Below the pieces are notes generated by a model that searched no databases, was not told the DNA's origin, and saw nothing but the letters and a program-made list of their open reading frames with translations. This document shows positions 38,635-52,900 of a stretch of DNA of 64,000 bases, one piece after another. The position numbers were made by a program, and so were the translations under genes. The DNA comes from Macrotis lagotis (Eukaryota; Chordata; Mammalia; Peramelemorphia; Peramelidae): the NCBI RefSeq assembly GCF_037893015.1, contig NC_133665.1, positions 194,986,146-195,050,145 on the forward strand. Reading direction: 5' to 3'. How positions within the stretch are numbered: position 1 is the stretch's first letter; the number at the start of each line of letters is the position of its first letter.

Positions 38635-41600
38635 TGTGTGTGTGTGTGTGTGCCTATCTCTATCTCTCTGTCTCTGTGTCTGTCTCCATCTATCCATACT
38701 TTTAGTTCTCAGGTTAGCACCTTAGCCACAGAAGCCCGAGGAGGGTGGAAAGGTGGGTCACAGATTCAAGTTAAGTTACCACTTCTACAGGAGTCCCTGC
38801 CATATTTCCCTTTTAACAGACAAATGGAGTTTGTATGCTGAGTCATTGACTAAATCCCTGCTTGAGCCTGGCAGCCCAGGGCAGCCCCTGCTTCCTTCCA
38901 TTACTTGGCAGAGTTTGCCAAGTTTCTAACCCCACTGCCATTCACTTACAGTGGCATGTCACTGGGCCAGCCATGGCCATTCCTGCCAGTCCAGCACAAC
39001 CTGCCTCGTGGGCTCCCCCGATGGCCCCAGAACTCGGGAGAGGGGAGGAGGCCAAGGACTTACCTACGATCATGTGGCTGCAGACATCACAGAAGGTAGG
39101 TTTCTTGAAGACATGCTCCTGGAAGGCGTGGGCGCCACTGTGGGCTGGGGGCTGCAGCCGCCCCCTGGTGGGAGTGGCACCCAGGCTGCCCGTTCCAAAG
39201 CCCGGCTGGCTTCCACTGCTTGCGGGGACCTCGGGCAGTGTGTCTGCCTGAAGCTTTCCATCACCACAGGTCCCTTGGAAGAAGTTGTCGGCACTTTTAC
39301 TCCGCAAACTTTTGGTTTTGAAGGAAAGCGACCGTTTCAGCTTCTGCAGCTGCAATAGAATGACAGGACAATTCCTCTTATTTGCCATCCTTTGCACCCT
39401 TGGGGGCAGCGGGCTGTGCTTTTGGCCCCTGCCTGGTCTTACTGGCATCACTGATAGCCCCAAGGAGGAACCAGCCTCATCGCTTCATTGTTGGGAGTGA
39501 TGTGTGGGCACAGTGAAAGGAACCCAGGCCTCTGGGTACAACCACACAACAGTGATCCAATGGAAAAATCTCAGCAGACTGGAGAAATAGCCTATATCAG
39601 TCTGCTCCTCCTCTGTCTCCCAGCCTCCCCACAAACCTCCAGAGACTGGGATGTTGACTGGGATGTTGAAATCCACAGAATTTCGGAGCTAGAATGGGTC
39701 TCAGGGTCATTTGGCCCAGCCCAATCTGAGAAAGGAGTTTGTCAGCCCCAGAAATAACAAGTGACCAGCCACTGCCTCTCCAGCTACTGTCAAATGGCTC
39801 AGATGAGAAGGGAGTGTTTTACATATAGTTTAATGCTCCTATAATTAAAAAAAATAATTCCACTAAAAGGGGTTCAATTTTGGGTGCCACTGAGTGACCA
39901 GGCCCACATTGGAAAGCAAAGTTGATGACTGGAGAGCAAAGTTGATGAGACAAATATCTGGACAATTCTATTGAAAACAATCAGCAGCACACGCGAAGAG
40001 AACTTGCCTCATTTTGGAGGTACCATGGCATATTTGGTACACTTTCAGAACACTCAGTTGGGACAGAGGACCTCCATTCAAATCTCAGCCTGGCTACCCA
40101 TGAGACCTTGGACAAACTGCTTTTTCCTGGACCCTGATTTTTTTGGGACAGGAAGCAATCTTGAAGGTCCTTTCCAGATCCAAAATTCTATTATTTTGAA
40201 TAAAGCATCCTGGGTCCATCCACAGTCCTGGAGTTTGTGACCTTGGGCAGGATGTTTCAATTCTGACCCTATCTTTTCATCTTTATGATGGGAATAATGA
40301 CATTTGTCCTGCCCACTTCCCAGAGTGGATTTGAGGATTCCACGAGACAGAAAAGTCTCTTGGGGTAGGAAAGAAGATTATGTTTTCTTGAGTTATCCAT
40401 CCAAGCTGTCAGACTGACCATAGTCCGTGTCCCCTTGACTCTTTCCTTGACTCTCTTCTCCCCATGATTCCTTGCTTGATCTCATCAATTCCCATAGGTT
40501 TAGTTAGCATCTCTCTGCAGCTTTTGCTTCTCTCCTGAGCTCCTTCCTGTACCTCCAACTGCCCCCTCCCAGCCACTGCTCTTTCTGACTTCTCTGTTCC
40601 TGTTGAAGGCACCCTCAATCCTCCTCATCTCTCATGTTCACCATCTTAGTGTCATCCATGACTCCTCATGCTCTCTCATTCAACATTTTAAATCAATTAC
40701 CAGGTTGGACCAATCTCACTTCCTCCACACCACTCCCATTTCTCTATTGACACCATAACTGTCCTGGTCCTCAGTTTCTCTCACTTGCACTGCCCCCATT
40801 GTTTTATATTTATTCTGTATAGATCCTTGGGCAGTTAGGTGGTGTAGTGGCTAAATCACTGGCCTTGGAGTCAGGAGGGCTGGAGTTCAAATCCAGTCTC
40901 AGACACTTGACACTTATTAGTGGTGTCACTTTGGGCAAGTCACTCTGACGGCCTTGCATCCAAGGCCATCTCTAGTCATCCTGATTCCTATGTGACCCCT
41001 GGATCTGTATGACTCTGGAGAAGTAATCGAGACTGGTGAAAGCACAGCACCATCCCCCCACTCCAATCCAGTTCATGTGCTTGTCATGGCATCACCTCCC
41101 ATGACCTCATCAAACATCATCTGTATGGATCCTTAATTTATCTTCCTGGGAACATGTTTGATTTCTATGGTGGAATGTAAACTACCTGATGGCAGCATAG
41201 TAAGCAATAAATAAATCCTGGTTGATAATAATAAAAACCTTGCATTTTTCTGGCATGTTTTAAATGTGTAATTTTTCTAGACAACTGACTGGAAGGTCAT
41301 GTGGCATCTCTCCAGACACTGATGGAAACCATTTATCCCTCTTCTGGTTACCACGTTGCTCTTTATAGATCACTCCCTGATCCAGAATATCCAGGTATTA
41401 GAATGGCTACAAAGCTGTAATGGATATGAGAACTGGGACGGTTCCAGTTTCTAATGAACAAGCTAGAGGTATACTCCTCTGGCCCTTCTCCTTACCCCCC
41501 CCCCCCAAGCTGTATTGGGCAAAAGAAGAGGCTCAGAAATGTCAGAGATGGGGCAGAGCTGCTCACTTAGATTTTTCCTTCTTTTCCTCTGCCAAGGACT

Positions 41601-43880
41601 GAACAAGATTGTAAGGAGTCAGACAGTAAGAGAGTCCCTGGCTGCCCCCAAGGAGCTCAAATGACCAGCTCTGGGCAAACTACAGAACTTCGTTCTTACA
41701 TACCCAAAGAATGGGCAGATGTGTTGGCTGAGCCCCTGTCAGTGAATCCCAAAACATTAGCGAGGGCAGAAGGGATAGTGCAAACCTGGAGATTCCAAGC
41801 CATTCCAATCAGCATTTATTGCCAGATGCAAGGTGCTGGTACATTTAATAAAATAAATAAATAGATAAAATAAAAGCCAGCCCCTACCTTCAAGGGGCTT
41901 ACAATCTAATGGTGGTGGGGGGGGGAGATAAGATACAAAAGGAGCCAGAGAAGCAGGCCCAAGGGATGTCTGGTGCAGGAGCATCTTGTTCTTGCAGTTG
42001 AAACTGGGCAGAGGATCTGATGCAGTGGGGACCGACCCCCTAGAAAGGAGACCTTGGGAGGAGCTTGGTCCTCCACCCTAATCAGAAGACAGAGGAAGCT
42101 GAGGGTGGGGTTGGTCAAGGAGTTAATAGCATGATGGGAAATTAGCTGGAAGGAGTTTAAGCTGGGAGGGGCAGGCACCTGGTTCCCCCTTTGAAATCCA
42201 GGATTTTTCTTTTGTTTTGTTGTTTGTTTTTTTTTTTTTTAAGGAAGGGAATGGAGTCTGTGAATTCTAAGTCAAGCTGAGTCCTTAGTGAAATTGAATA
42301 AGGGTTTATCAAAGAAGTGTCTAATGAACCCCTAGGAAAGGATCCCTAAATTAGATCTAGTTAGATTAAGAACAAGTCATGTTTCGGCAAGTTTGTAACC
42401 CAGACTTTGTTTTTCTTCATTTGGGGAGGGGGAGGTGGGCCAAGAGAGAATGTAGATCTGAAAAAAAAAATGAATCTAAGAAAAGGTTTTGATAGTTAAA
42501 CCCAGAACCCTTTTGGAATGACTCCTTAATGGTAGAGCTTCAGTTTACCTATATTTTAGCCAAGTGTTGGATCCAGCATCTCTTGCTCTTCTTGCGGGTG
42601 GGGTGGAGAGATACCGTATAGATGACTGTATAGGAAACATTGTCATAAGTGCTTATTTGGACAGAACCAAAGAAAGGTCACTGATGATTTTTTATCAGCT
42701 TGCAAGGGAGTCTCCAGGGCAATGGCTCAGGGATCTGTGACTGGGCCAGGCGATGCTGGGCAACATTTTTATCAGTGACATGAATGAAGGCATCAATAAC
42801 CATTTTCAGCTACCTTTAAGCTGAAAAAGATGGCTAACATGCTAGGAGACGGAGGCAGCATCATGAAGGATTGAGACAGACTGAGCGGAATCTACAAAGA
42901 AGATGGAAAGCAATTGAGATAAATGGAACATCATCCTTAGGCTAAAAATGGCCTTTTCAAGTGTCTTTTTTGGGGAATTATGACTTCCCAGCCGTGTGAA
43001 GATGGGGAGGTAACATTGGGCTGAAAGCTAAGGATAGAAAAGGCACAGGAGCTCTATATTCAAAGAAACAAGAGAAAACTTAGTCCCTCTGCCCTCTGCC
43101 CTGGTCAGATCACCTCTGGACAATTGGACTCAGTTCAGGGAGGATAGCACAGTATGGGGAGAGAACACTAACCTTGGAGTCAGGACGATCTGAATCCAAA
43201 TCTCGGATATTGACTAGATGTGTGATTCTGGGAAAGTCACTTAACTTTTCTCAGGGCCTTAGTTTCCTCATTTGAAAAATGAAGTGCCAGACTGGATGGT
43301 CTCTAAAGTCCCTTCAGGCTCTAAATCTATTGTAAGGACACAGTGCTTTGGACAGTAGATTTAAGACAGTGTATAGTGAAGATCTGGAACTCATGCTATA
43401 TGACCAGTTGAAGGAATTGCAGTAGAAAAGCTGGAGGATGAGCCTGGCTGTTGTCCTTGGGTAGCTGATAGGCTTTCTTCTCCCAGTCCTCCCAAAGGAG
43501 AAGGTGGAAGGGGGGAAGAGGGGAGTGGGAGGAGAAGCCAGGACATACATTTAGACTTGATTCAAGTGGAAACTTTCACAATTAGCTGGAGTGGAGGGGG
43601 CATCTCAGGAGGCATCAGACTGTGCTTCCCAGAGAATCTCAGGTCAAGGCTGGATAACCCTGGGAGTAGGGGAGGGGCTGTGATGGGAGCCTTACCTGGG
43701 TCTGACTGAGCTGGTCTAGGTGCTGGCCAAGGCCCCACCAATTCTGATAAGAGCTTCATGGGATGGGGAAGAATGTGAGATTCTGTTGGTAGCTCCCAAC
43801 CTAGCACCATAGATGTTCTCTACACGGCATTTAACTAAGCACCTGCAGTTGTCTGGTTAAAAACAAGGAGGGCGTATGCT

Positions 43881-43924
<44 letters not shown>

Positions 43925-46900
43925 TGTGTGTGTGGAGAGAGAGAGAGAGACAGAGAGAGAGAGGATGGAGGGAGACAGAGGGAGGGGTAGAGAGAGACAG
44001 AGAGGGGAAGGGAGGGAGACAGGGAAAGAGGTGATCTGAGGAAGAACAGAGAGGAAAGAATGGGCTAGCAGCAAGATTTCTCATCCCAGTTAGTAGGGGC
44101 TTTCATAGAGGGCTGTTCATTGGGGTTTGGATTTTGGCATTCTCAGCGATGGATCCCAGCATCATGGAGTCTAGAGCTGAAATGAACTGAGGAGTTATTT
44201 AGACCATTTCCTTCATCTCATTGAGGAGGATGCCAAGAACCAAAGTGACTTGCCCTAGTTCACAGGACTAGGAACTAGCAGAACGTGGACCTTCTGACTC
44301 CCAGTTCAATGTTCTCTTTTCTGTACCCCATTATATCACCTGGGTGGTTGGAAGAATGCAAGGCATGTTGAAATCCTTTAAAAATGTTTTTGGTGTCAAA
44401 TGACGTTAAATGAACTTGCCTAGGGTCACACAGCTAGCAAGTCTCTGAGGTCACATTTGAACTCAGGTACTCCTGACTCCAGGACTAGTGCTCTATCCAC
44501 TATAGCATGTAGCTGTCCCCAGGCCACTTTTTAGATGACAGGTAAATAGGTGAAGCATTTATTTATTATTTATTTTTCCAGGCAGTGGGGGTAATTGACT
44601 TGCCCAGGTCGCAAACTAATAAGAATCAAATGTCTGAGATTGGATTTGAACTCAGGTCCTCCTAACTCCAGGGCAAATGCTCTATCCTCTGCTCCACCTA
44701 GCTGTGCCCCACAATGATTTGTCAAGGATCACAAAGCTACTTAGTGTTGAGAACTCGCCGGTTAGGGAGTGCTAGCTCTGTGAAAGTTTAGGGCCAATGA
44801 TAAACATATTTCTGAGATCAATATCTTTCTGTACGTGTGTGTGGATTTGTAGTCATCTTTCCTTAGTTAAATGCAAAGTAACAGTAGGCAGATCCTAGAT
44901 GGAGAGCTTCTTCCTTCTCCTAGGGCAAGAGTGGGGTTTAAACTGTGATACAGAGAGACAACCTGAGGCTGCCAGAGACCAAGACTAAGTTCATTCAATT
45001 GGGTCTGACAAGACACTGCACCTAAATAGTTCCCTGTAAGGCTCTGGGACCAACTCCAAGAGGGGGCAAGAGATGAAGGTGACTCCAAAGTTGGAGATCC
45101 CTATGTAGGCAATATCTCCCTTGAGAATGGTGGTGGATTCTGTCATTTAGGAGAGAAGAATCAGTCACAACAATCTGATGGCACTGCCAGGAAATTTAAT
45201 AAAAGAAGTCAAAAACATCCTCCCTTCATTCACTGAGCAAATGACTGGAGGACTGAGGCCTGGCAAGAGGAAGAACTTCCCCAAGGTCACACAGTCATCC
45301 TGTGTACTTGGAGTCACTGCTCATTGGGAGGATGAGTGTGGTCTGCCATTGTGAGAGAAACTGCCAGGTTTCCCCTTCCTTTTTCTTCTTTCCAAGGGTC
45401 ACCATCTAGAGATGTGAATATGATAATGCCATTTCTGTCCCTCCACCCTATCACAGTCATTCATATTGGAAGGGTGGGATCTTTTCTCTCTGTATCAAAA
45501 TAAGTCAGAGATTACAGGCCCCACTTGGCAGCCAATATGTCTTAAGGAATGTGATTCCACTAGCCTACAGAGAGCTCACATGTATCCATGAGAGTTTCTT
45601 GGACTGGGAAAGGCTTTTGAGTTGAAAACAAAGATCAATCAATAATTACAGAATCTAAATCAGATTTTCTGTTTCACAATATAACTTGCTGTTGATCAAA
45701 ACTAATCCCTTACCCACCCTGACTTGAAATGAGATGGTGAGGCTAAAACTCATTACATTGGTTGTCTCTGGGGAATGTCCTAAAGTTTGGGATGACCTCT
45801 CCTTTCCTCTCCTCCCATTCCCTCTCTTTCTCTCTTCTCTCCTTCCCTGTATAAAATTACTAGCTTATTCTTTCCTCCAGAGACATCTGTTTCAGAGGCA
45901 AGGTATAGATCAGGACCACTGGAGATGTCCCCCTCCCCCATTTGAAACTACTCAGAATTAGATCTGTAGACTAGACATTTTTGGTGGATCAATATCATTC
46001 TGTTCTAATAACTCTGAACACAGGAAAGCCTAGGCATTCCAGGATCCTATTTGCCCTTCCCTCCAACCAGGCTGCTGCCACTGGCAACAGAGTACTCCTT
46101 TGTGTTCCGCCAATGTAGGACAGTTTCCAGATCACATCTATTCATGTATCTCCAAAATTACATCTTATATACCTAGAATCCATACATATATCTTACATAT
46201 ATAACAGTTCTGTAGTGGGGGCTTCTACTTCTAGGACTTATTTGTTCTCCCTAGACCACCTTAAATCTTCAGCAACTGAAACCGCCTTTCCTCCACCTAA
46301 CTTATGGTTGCCAGTCAGCTCCCCTTACAAGCACAAAGATTCACAAGCTTAAGGAATGAATTGGAATATTATAAGCCATTAAAATCAAGTAGATGGAAAA
46401 AAATGAAAACTTATCAGTGGAAACTTTCTTCCAAATATCTAGAATAGTCTCAATCATCTATGAAGAAGAATCATGTTCACTTTTCTGGCTGTATCACAGC
46501 AACCTTTGGGAAACAACAAACATTTATCAAGCTCATTTTATGTGCTAAATACTGGGATGCTAAAGAAGGACAACCAATGCAAGCCTTCAAGAAGTTTACA
46601 ATCTAAGAGAGGAGACAGTGTGCAAACTACTCTGCACAAACATGATGGAAAGGATGCACTGGAGATGATCTCAGAGGGAAAGATGATTCGGTAAAGGCTT
46701 CTTACTTCTCTTACTTAGATTTGAAGGAAGCCAGGGAAATCAGGAGTTAAGAGATGAAGAGGGAAAGAGCTCTGGGTTTGGAGCTCTCTAGGCCAGTGAG
46801 AATATCTGGCACTGAGCGATGAGATGTTATGGTCAAGAGCCAGGGAGTTCAGTATCATTAGATTATACAAGATCTGGAAGGGAAGAAGCTCTAATAAGAC

Positions 46901-49900
46901 TGGCAAGGTAGGGAAGAGTCAGGCTATGAAGGCCTTTAAAAGGGAGATGGTATTATTGACTTCTAGAGATCAGAGGACCAAAAATGTTCTTTCTTTGCTT
47001 GCTCAGTCTAGGGACAGAGGCCCACATCTTTCTTGTTGTTTGTCTGTTCTCAAAGATGAACATGACATCAGGGAGATGATACCATAACAAACACATGAAT
47101 CACATTTGAGTGTGGGGGTGAGGGTGTGCTAAGTCACCAGCCTCTCTTTGTCCTCCAGAGCCATCTGAGTCCAGTGACCAGATATGGACTGGGATGACCC
47201 TGGATGCGAGGAAGTCACGGATAAGTGACTTAGTAATTGTCAAGGGTCTGAGGTCAGATTTGAATTCAGGTACTCCTGACTCTGGGGCTTGTGCTCTACC
47301 ACTGCACCACTTATCTGCCCCTTCTTTATCAAAGAAAGAAGGAAACAAATCAGAGAAGCTAAATGGGCTAGAATATTCCAAAGAATATGGAATCAAGAGT
47401 TCATTTTCAGCAGTCTCTAGGTCTTTAGACACTGAAGGTCAAGGGATAATGAAGGGCCCTGGATTCCCCTACATATCTTTGCCGCTAGCCCACTATTCAA
47501 AAGTTCATGCTTCACTTTTGTCTTGATATACATCTCTCTCAAGTTTGTCTAATAGAACCTAAAGTCAGTCCCTACTTCATTCACATAGTGACTTGGGGAT
47601 CTCTCATCCAATCAGGAGACACAGATACAGTGGTACTTTCCAGGGACCCTCAGAGAACCTGCCCTAGACTTTAGAGGAAGTGTGCTTACAAAAACATGAA
47701 ACCAGGAAAACCTATGGAAGAGAAAATGGATTGTCTGGTTTTGGTTTCTACTTTTTTCATGAACTATTTATGATCATAACAAAATGATCACATTGGAATT
47801 TTACTACCCAACTGTCAAATATACTCCATGAAGAAATGACAGAGAAGGTAGGAAGAATGATTGGCCCTGATCAGTTGTGGAAAGAATCTGACCTGGGGAA
47901 GACACAATTTTAATCAATAATCGAGACTTATCAGAGAGATAAAGATTTTATAAGAACAAAAAAAAATTCCAGAAGGAGCTTTCAGAAAAAAAAAGCAATT
48001 GAAAAGACATCAACAGGGGCAGCTAGGTGGCACAGTGGATAGAGCACAGGCACTAGAATCAGGAGGACCTGAGTTCAAATTCAACCTCAGATACTTAATG
48101 ATTACCTAGCTGTGTGACCTTGGGCAGGTCACTTAACCCCATTGCCTTGCAAAAACAGAAACAAAGAAGAAAATACATCAACAACTACCATTTGGTTACA
48201 TTCTCAGGACCCAGCTAGGGCAGCCGGGTAAGAGGAAGAGCTGCCATCAGAGAGGACACCCAAACCCCTTCACCTTCTCCATCTCTCAGACTGGAATATC
48301 CCAGAACCCACCCAGGATGGCACATTGCTGGAGGACTCTACTCATCCTAATTCATCCAGAAGGTCAATGAACAAGAGACTCAGAGAACTCTTCTTTTCCA
48401 CCCCTCCCTATCTGCTTGTATCCCCACGGAGAGGTGGTGGACTAGAGAAGTTCATGTGCAAAGCCCACTCTCTTGTTCCAGCTCATGTTTTTATCAAAGG
48501 TGTCTGCAGTGCGCATCTAGATTACTTTGTTGTAGGATCTTTGTCAATGATGTGGACATTTCTGGGATGTCATCTGTCAGTGGGAAGGAGGGACAAATTG
48601 CTTTGATTTGGGAGCATCAGTGTTGTTTGACTGAAGGGCCTGAGAGCTCTTCTGAGCCTGGGACGCTAGGTGGCGCTATAGTGGAGCAGACACTGGGTAT
48701 AGATATAGGACTATCTGCACTGAAATCCGGCTGAGACGCTCAATAACTGGGCAAGTCACTTCACCTCTGTCTGCCTCAGTTTCTTTGTGTGTAAGATGGA
48801 GATAATAATAGTACCTTTCTCCCAGAATAGAATTAAATAGAATAGAATAAGAGAATATTAAAAAATCATGTTGTAAATCTTAATACACCATCTAAATGGT
48901 GGTTCTTTTGAATAGGAGCATCCTGATAGATTGCCCAAGAATGGGCATTTGAGCTAGATGTTTGAATGGACCTTCAAATGGACAATGATCTGAAGCCAGA
49001 ATTGAGCAGGAAGAACAGGAAAGTATTTGGGAAATTGTGCAACATTGTCCTCAACCCCTAGCTGCTCTGTGAAACCAAACCCCATCATGTTCCTGGGCAT
49101 GCTGTCTGGCTGAGTCATGGAACACCATGATCTTCCAAGAATGAGGGTTGTGGGTCATCAAAAGGCTGCCGAGGGATCTCTGCCTAGCAGCTCTAAACAG
49201 GCCACAGCCCATGATCACTGGGCCTGATGCCATGATCCTGGGGAGCATAGGAGCCCTCTGCTCAATGGAGAGCTATTAGGGTGGAGGTAGATTCTAGGGA
49301 TTTGACCCAGCAGCCCAAACTAAGGAGTCAGGGTAGCTATTCTACCATAACTGCAACCAAATCCTTGGAGTCAATGGTTATTTAGCCTTGAATGAAATAC
49401 TTTCCCAGGAGTCTGAGTAGCTGTGCCCCCAAAGAAGTATTTTTATGTTGGATTGACTCAGGGGAACTTCCCCCTGTCTCAGGAGAAATTTCTCATGGTC
49501 ATTGGTAAGAACAAACCAACTTCCCACCCTGAGAGTAGAGAGCAGAACACTTGACAGAGTTGGAAAGGTTGGACTTGAACTTTGGCCCAGCTTCTTAGCC
49601 CTTGAGGGACCCTGGGAAAGTCATTTCCCTTCTCTGAGCCTCATCTGTAAACTGAGACTCTTTAACTAGGTGACTATTAAGGTCACTTTTAACTCCGAAT
49701 GCATCATTAGATGTAAGTCCACATTTGGAGGAGAACCCTTTTAGTCGAACATTTAAATGGTTAGGAAGAATATTTTCCAAGTTCTCTACCCAACGAATGA
49801 GGATCTGGAGAGGAGCCAGAGTGATCTTGGCTGCCCTGGTGGCTGCCACCTTTTTACAGCACAAACCCACAGTTGCACTCTGGAGCATCAAGGCAGCTCT

Positions 49901-52900
49901 AGCTAGGTTTTGCTTCACAGCTTTTCAGATGGCCCTTGCCCTGCTCATGGGCACCACTGCCTGAGGGCTGGGCACAGGTGGTTGGTTTCCAGCTCTTCCA
50001 TCAGCACTGTCCCCAAGGACTGGATGTGCCCTGAACTGATGAACAAAACAACAACAGCAGCTGACATTGATCTAGTGCCTGCTGTGTACAGGCTAACTGT
50101 TCTATTAGCGTGGTCTCATTTGGTCCTCAAAATAACCCTGGGAGGTCGTTGGTGTCTACAGGGCAACCGTGGGCAGAATAACTTAGTGAAGCCAGATTGA
50201 TTTGTTCTGTGCCTGCATGTGGGAAATCCGCCCTAACCGGGACTAGGGGTTTATTTCCTGGCAGGATCAGAGGATTTGTTTCCTGACATAAGCACCCAAA
50301 CCCACCCTGGAAGCCATTGGGGAATATACCCTTGATCATTTGCCATGAAAAAAAAATAGCAAAAATAAGGAAACATGTTCTCACTGCCCCATCCAGCCCA
50401 ATTTAAAATGCTAGCTCTCACAACTCAAAATAATTGAGATGTAAACTCTGGATTTTTCTTTGATGTTTTTTCCTAAGCAAGACCATAAAATCCACTGAAG
50501 TAGAACTTGGTTAGCCAGGCTTGGACATGAGTTATTCTTCCAAGAAGGCAAATGCACTGCTTGCACTTTGACCCGTGTACAATCACCACATTTCTGCTGT
50601 TTGGGCACCCTTTTGGGCATCCTTGAGGCATGAGACTGCCCTTCACATCTATCGGCTGTCTTTCTTCACAGAGCGCATCGCCCCTATGTAGCATCTGAGA
50701 GCTCCATGCTGGGCTCCTAGCCCACTCTGCTTCATACAACAATACTCAAGTTCATTCATTTTAGGAACTTTCAACCAGAGACCAGTCTCAGACCTCCCCC
50801 AAAGGTGACAAAATTCCCATCTACCATCATGCCAGCCAAATCTCTACCAACTGAAATAATAAATTAGCGAACTCTGGCTCCAATGATGAATGATCAGACT
50901 TGGGCCCTGGGGGGCCCAAACCAACTGGACTACACAGCAAACCTTCTCTAAGATACCGAATCTCAGTAATTAAGCAAACAGACCATGGGAACATCAGTCA
51001 GCACGAGCTCATTAGCTTTTAGCTTTCCATCTGATAGATTGGCATTTTAAATAGGAATAATTAATCAGGCCAGAAAGAGTCCTTCTTCTCCCCACAGTAT
51101 GGGTGCCCAGAGGGAGCTATTGCTACCACAATATTTCTTCTTGGTGAGAAGGAGTGATGTTTTTTTATCAGAAAATGAGCAGCTGTCCTTTCTGTTGATT
51201 TTTTTTTAAATGGTTTGCTGCTTCTTCAATGTGATTTTTATTTAATCTCCAGGCCAATTCCTTCAATAGAGATGCATTTTTAATTTTGTAAGTCAAGAAG
51301 AAAATGTCCAATTATGAGAAATTTATTATAGAATGGTTCTGTGTAGATGCCACTGGAGTATATACTGGCTGCACCATGCAATGACCTGGCTTGGATGTCA
51401 AGTCTTTACTAAGGAAATCTTTGATTAAATAAATAACACCTAGTGCCCCCTCCCACTTTCTGAGGACCCCCTCTCCCAATAGTCTTTATCACTACTCCTG
51501 ACCAATTGACTGATGTTTATAGAGGAGGCCCAATAGGGAAGTTGGGTTCTACCCAAAACTTGGTCAGAGAGGTTGGCTAGTCATTCAGATGATGCTCAAA
51601 GTCTCCATGGTTGGAGAAAATAATTTCCACAGCCCCATGTAGCATTGGACAAACAGCTTCATTCTGGGACCACCAGTCCTAAACAGGATCCAGAAGCACA
51701 CAAAAGGATCTCATAGGTCAGGTAGTCAAGACACACACACTTGAAAGGATTCCTTATTCTGCCATAGCTCCCAAGTATCCTGTAGCCCTCATTTGAAATT
51801 CTACAGGAAGGGGAGCCAGCCAGTTCTCAAGATAGGCAGGGCCTCCTGTCACTGGGAGTCTCAGATGATTGGAGCAAAATCAGGTTAATTCTTCTTCCTT
51901 CAAGCAGATGCTGGGAGTTCAAATTTGAATTGATTATTGGTCCAGGGAAAATTTGGCCACAGAATATTTTAGAAAAGGAAGCAAGTTGGCCCTGTGGATA
52001 GAGTGCTGGACCTCAAGCCAGGAAGATCTGAGTTAAAAACTGGCATCAGACTCTAGCTGTGTGATCCTGGGCAAGTCATTTTGCCTCTGCCTGTCTCAGT
52101 TTCCTTGTGTGTAAAATAGTATTAAAGCTATTATAAAATATCCATCTGACAAGATATCAAATGAGATAATGTTTTTAAAGTGAGATATTTTGCCCTTGGC
52201 AAACCTTTATGTGTAAACCAAATGCTCACTATGGTTATTAGTTTAAAAACTGAGCTATCTTTTAAGGGAAAGAAAGGAAAGTATTACAACTGAGGAGGGC
52301 TGAAAACAGACCCAAGGGTGGGATGGGGGTGTGTGGTTCTGGTTGATTAATGGTTTGATAGCCAGAGCTAAGCAATGGGCTCCCTAGCACCCCAAGACTT
52401 TATATGAGGATGATAGAGTGGTCACCCCAGCCCTCCTGAGTGGCTCTGCCCTGGATCAAACTAGTCTAAGGATATTTTAAAGTTATGAAAATGTCCCTGA
52501 TACTACTGGAGATGGGGAAGAGAAGATTCTAATTGGGTCAGGGCCTTAATTGGGGTCAGTTGGGTGGCAGTGGCAGTAGAGATCCATACTGAGATGTATA
52601 GGGAAATAAGATTGGTTAGGAAAGCTAGATCTAAATAACAGAGGACTTGGAAAACCATACAAGACAGACCAGCTCTGGTGAGGTTGGACAGAGGAGGGAA
52701 GGAAGACATGAGCATATTTTATTTTTTTTAGCCCCTGCTAGCTATGAGTGGTTCTGAGGTGGGCTGCCATGGGCAGCTGATGGCAGCCCACCTTGGCAAT
52801 GGCTCAGGTAGGGTCAGAATGGCATTTTGGGCTTGCTCTTCACATGATACACTTGGGGATGGCTCTTGTTCCAAAGAGCAGAGCGAGGAACAGAAAATCA

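Larger units (their letters stand above)
23375..39063 (-). other. STAC intron 2, 15,689 bp
   Basis: GTAAGT donor, CTTTGGCAG acceptor. Contents: several SINEs and MIRs, a retrotransposon tail, a duplicated 150-bp segment, a minisatellite, a solo LTR and several microsatellites, listed separately. Stretches 23900-24650, 25450-27000 and 36340-37700 hold nothing I recognise. Confidence 0.85.
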
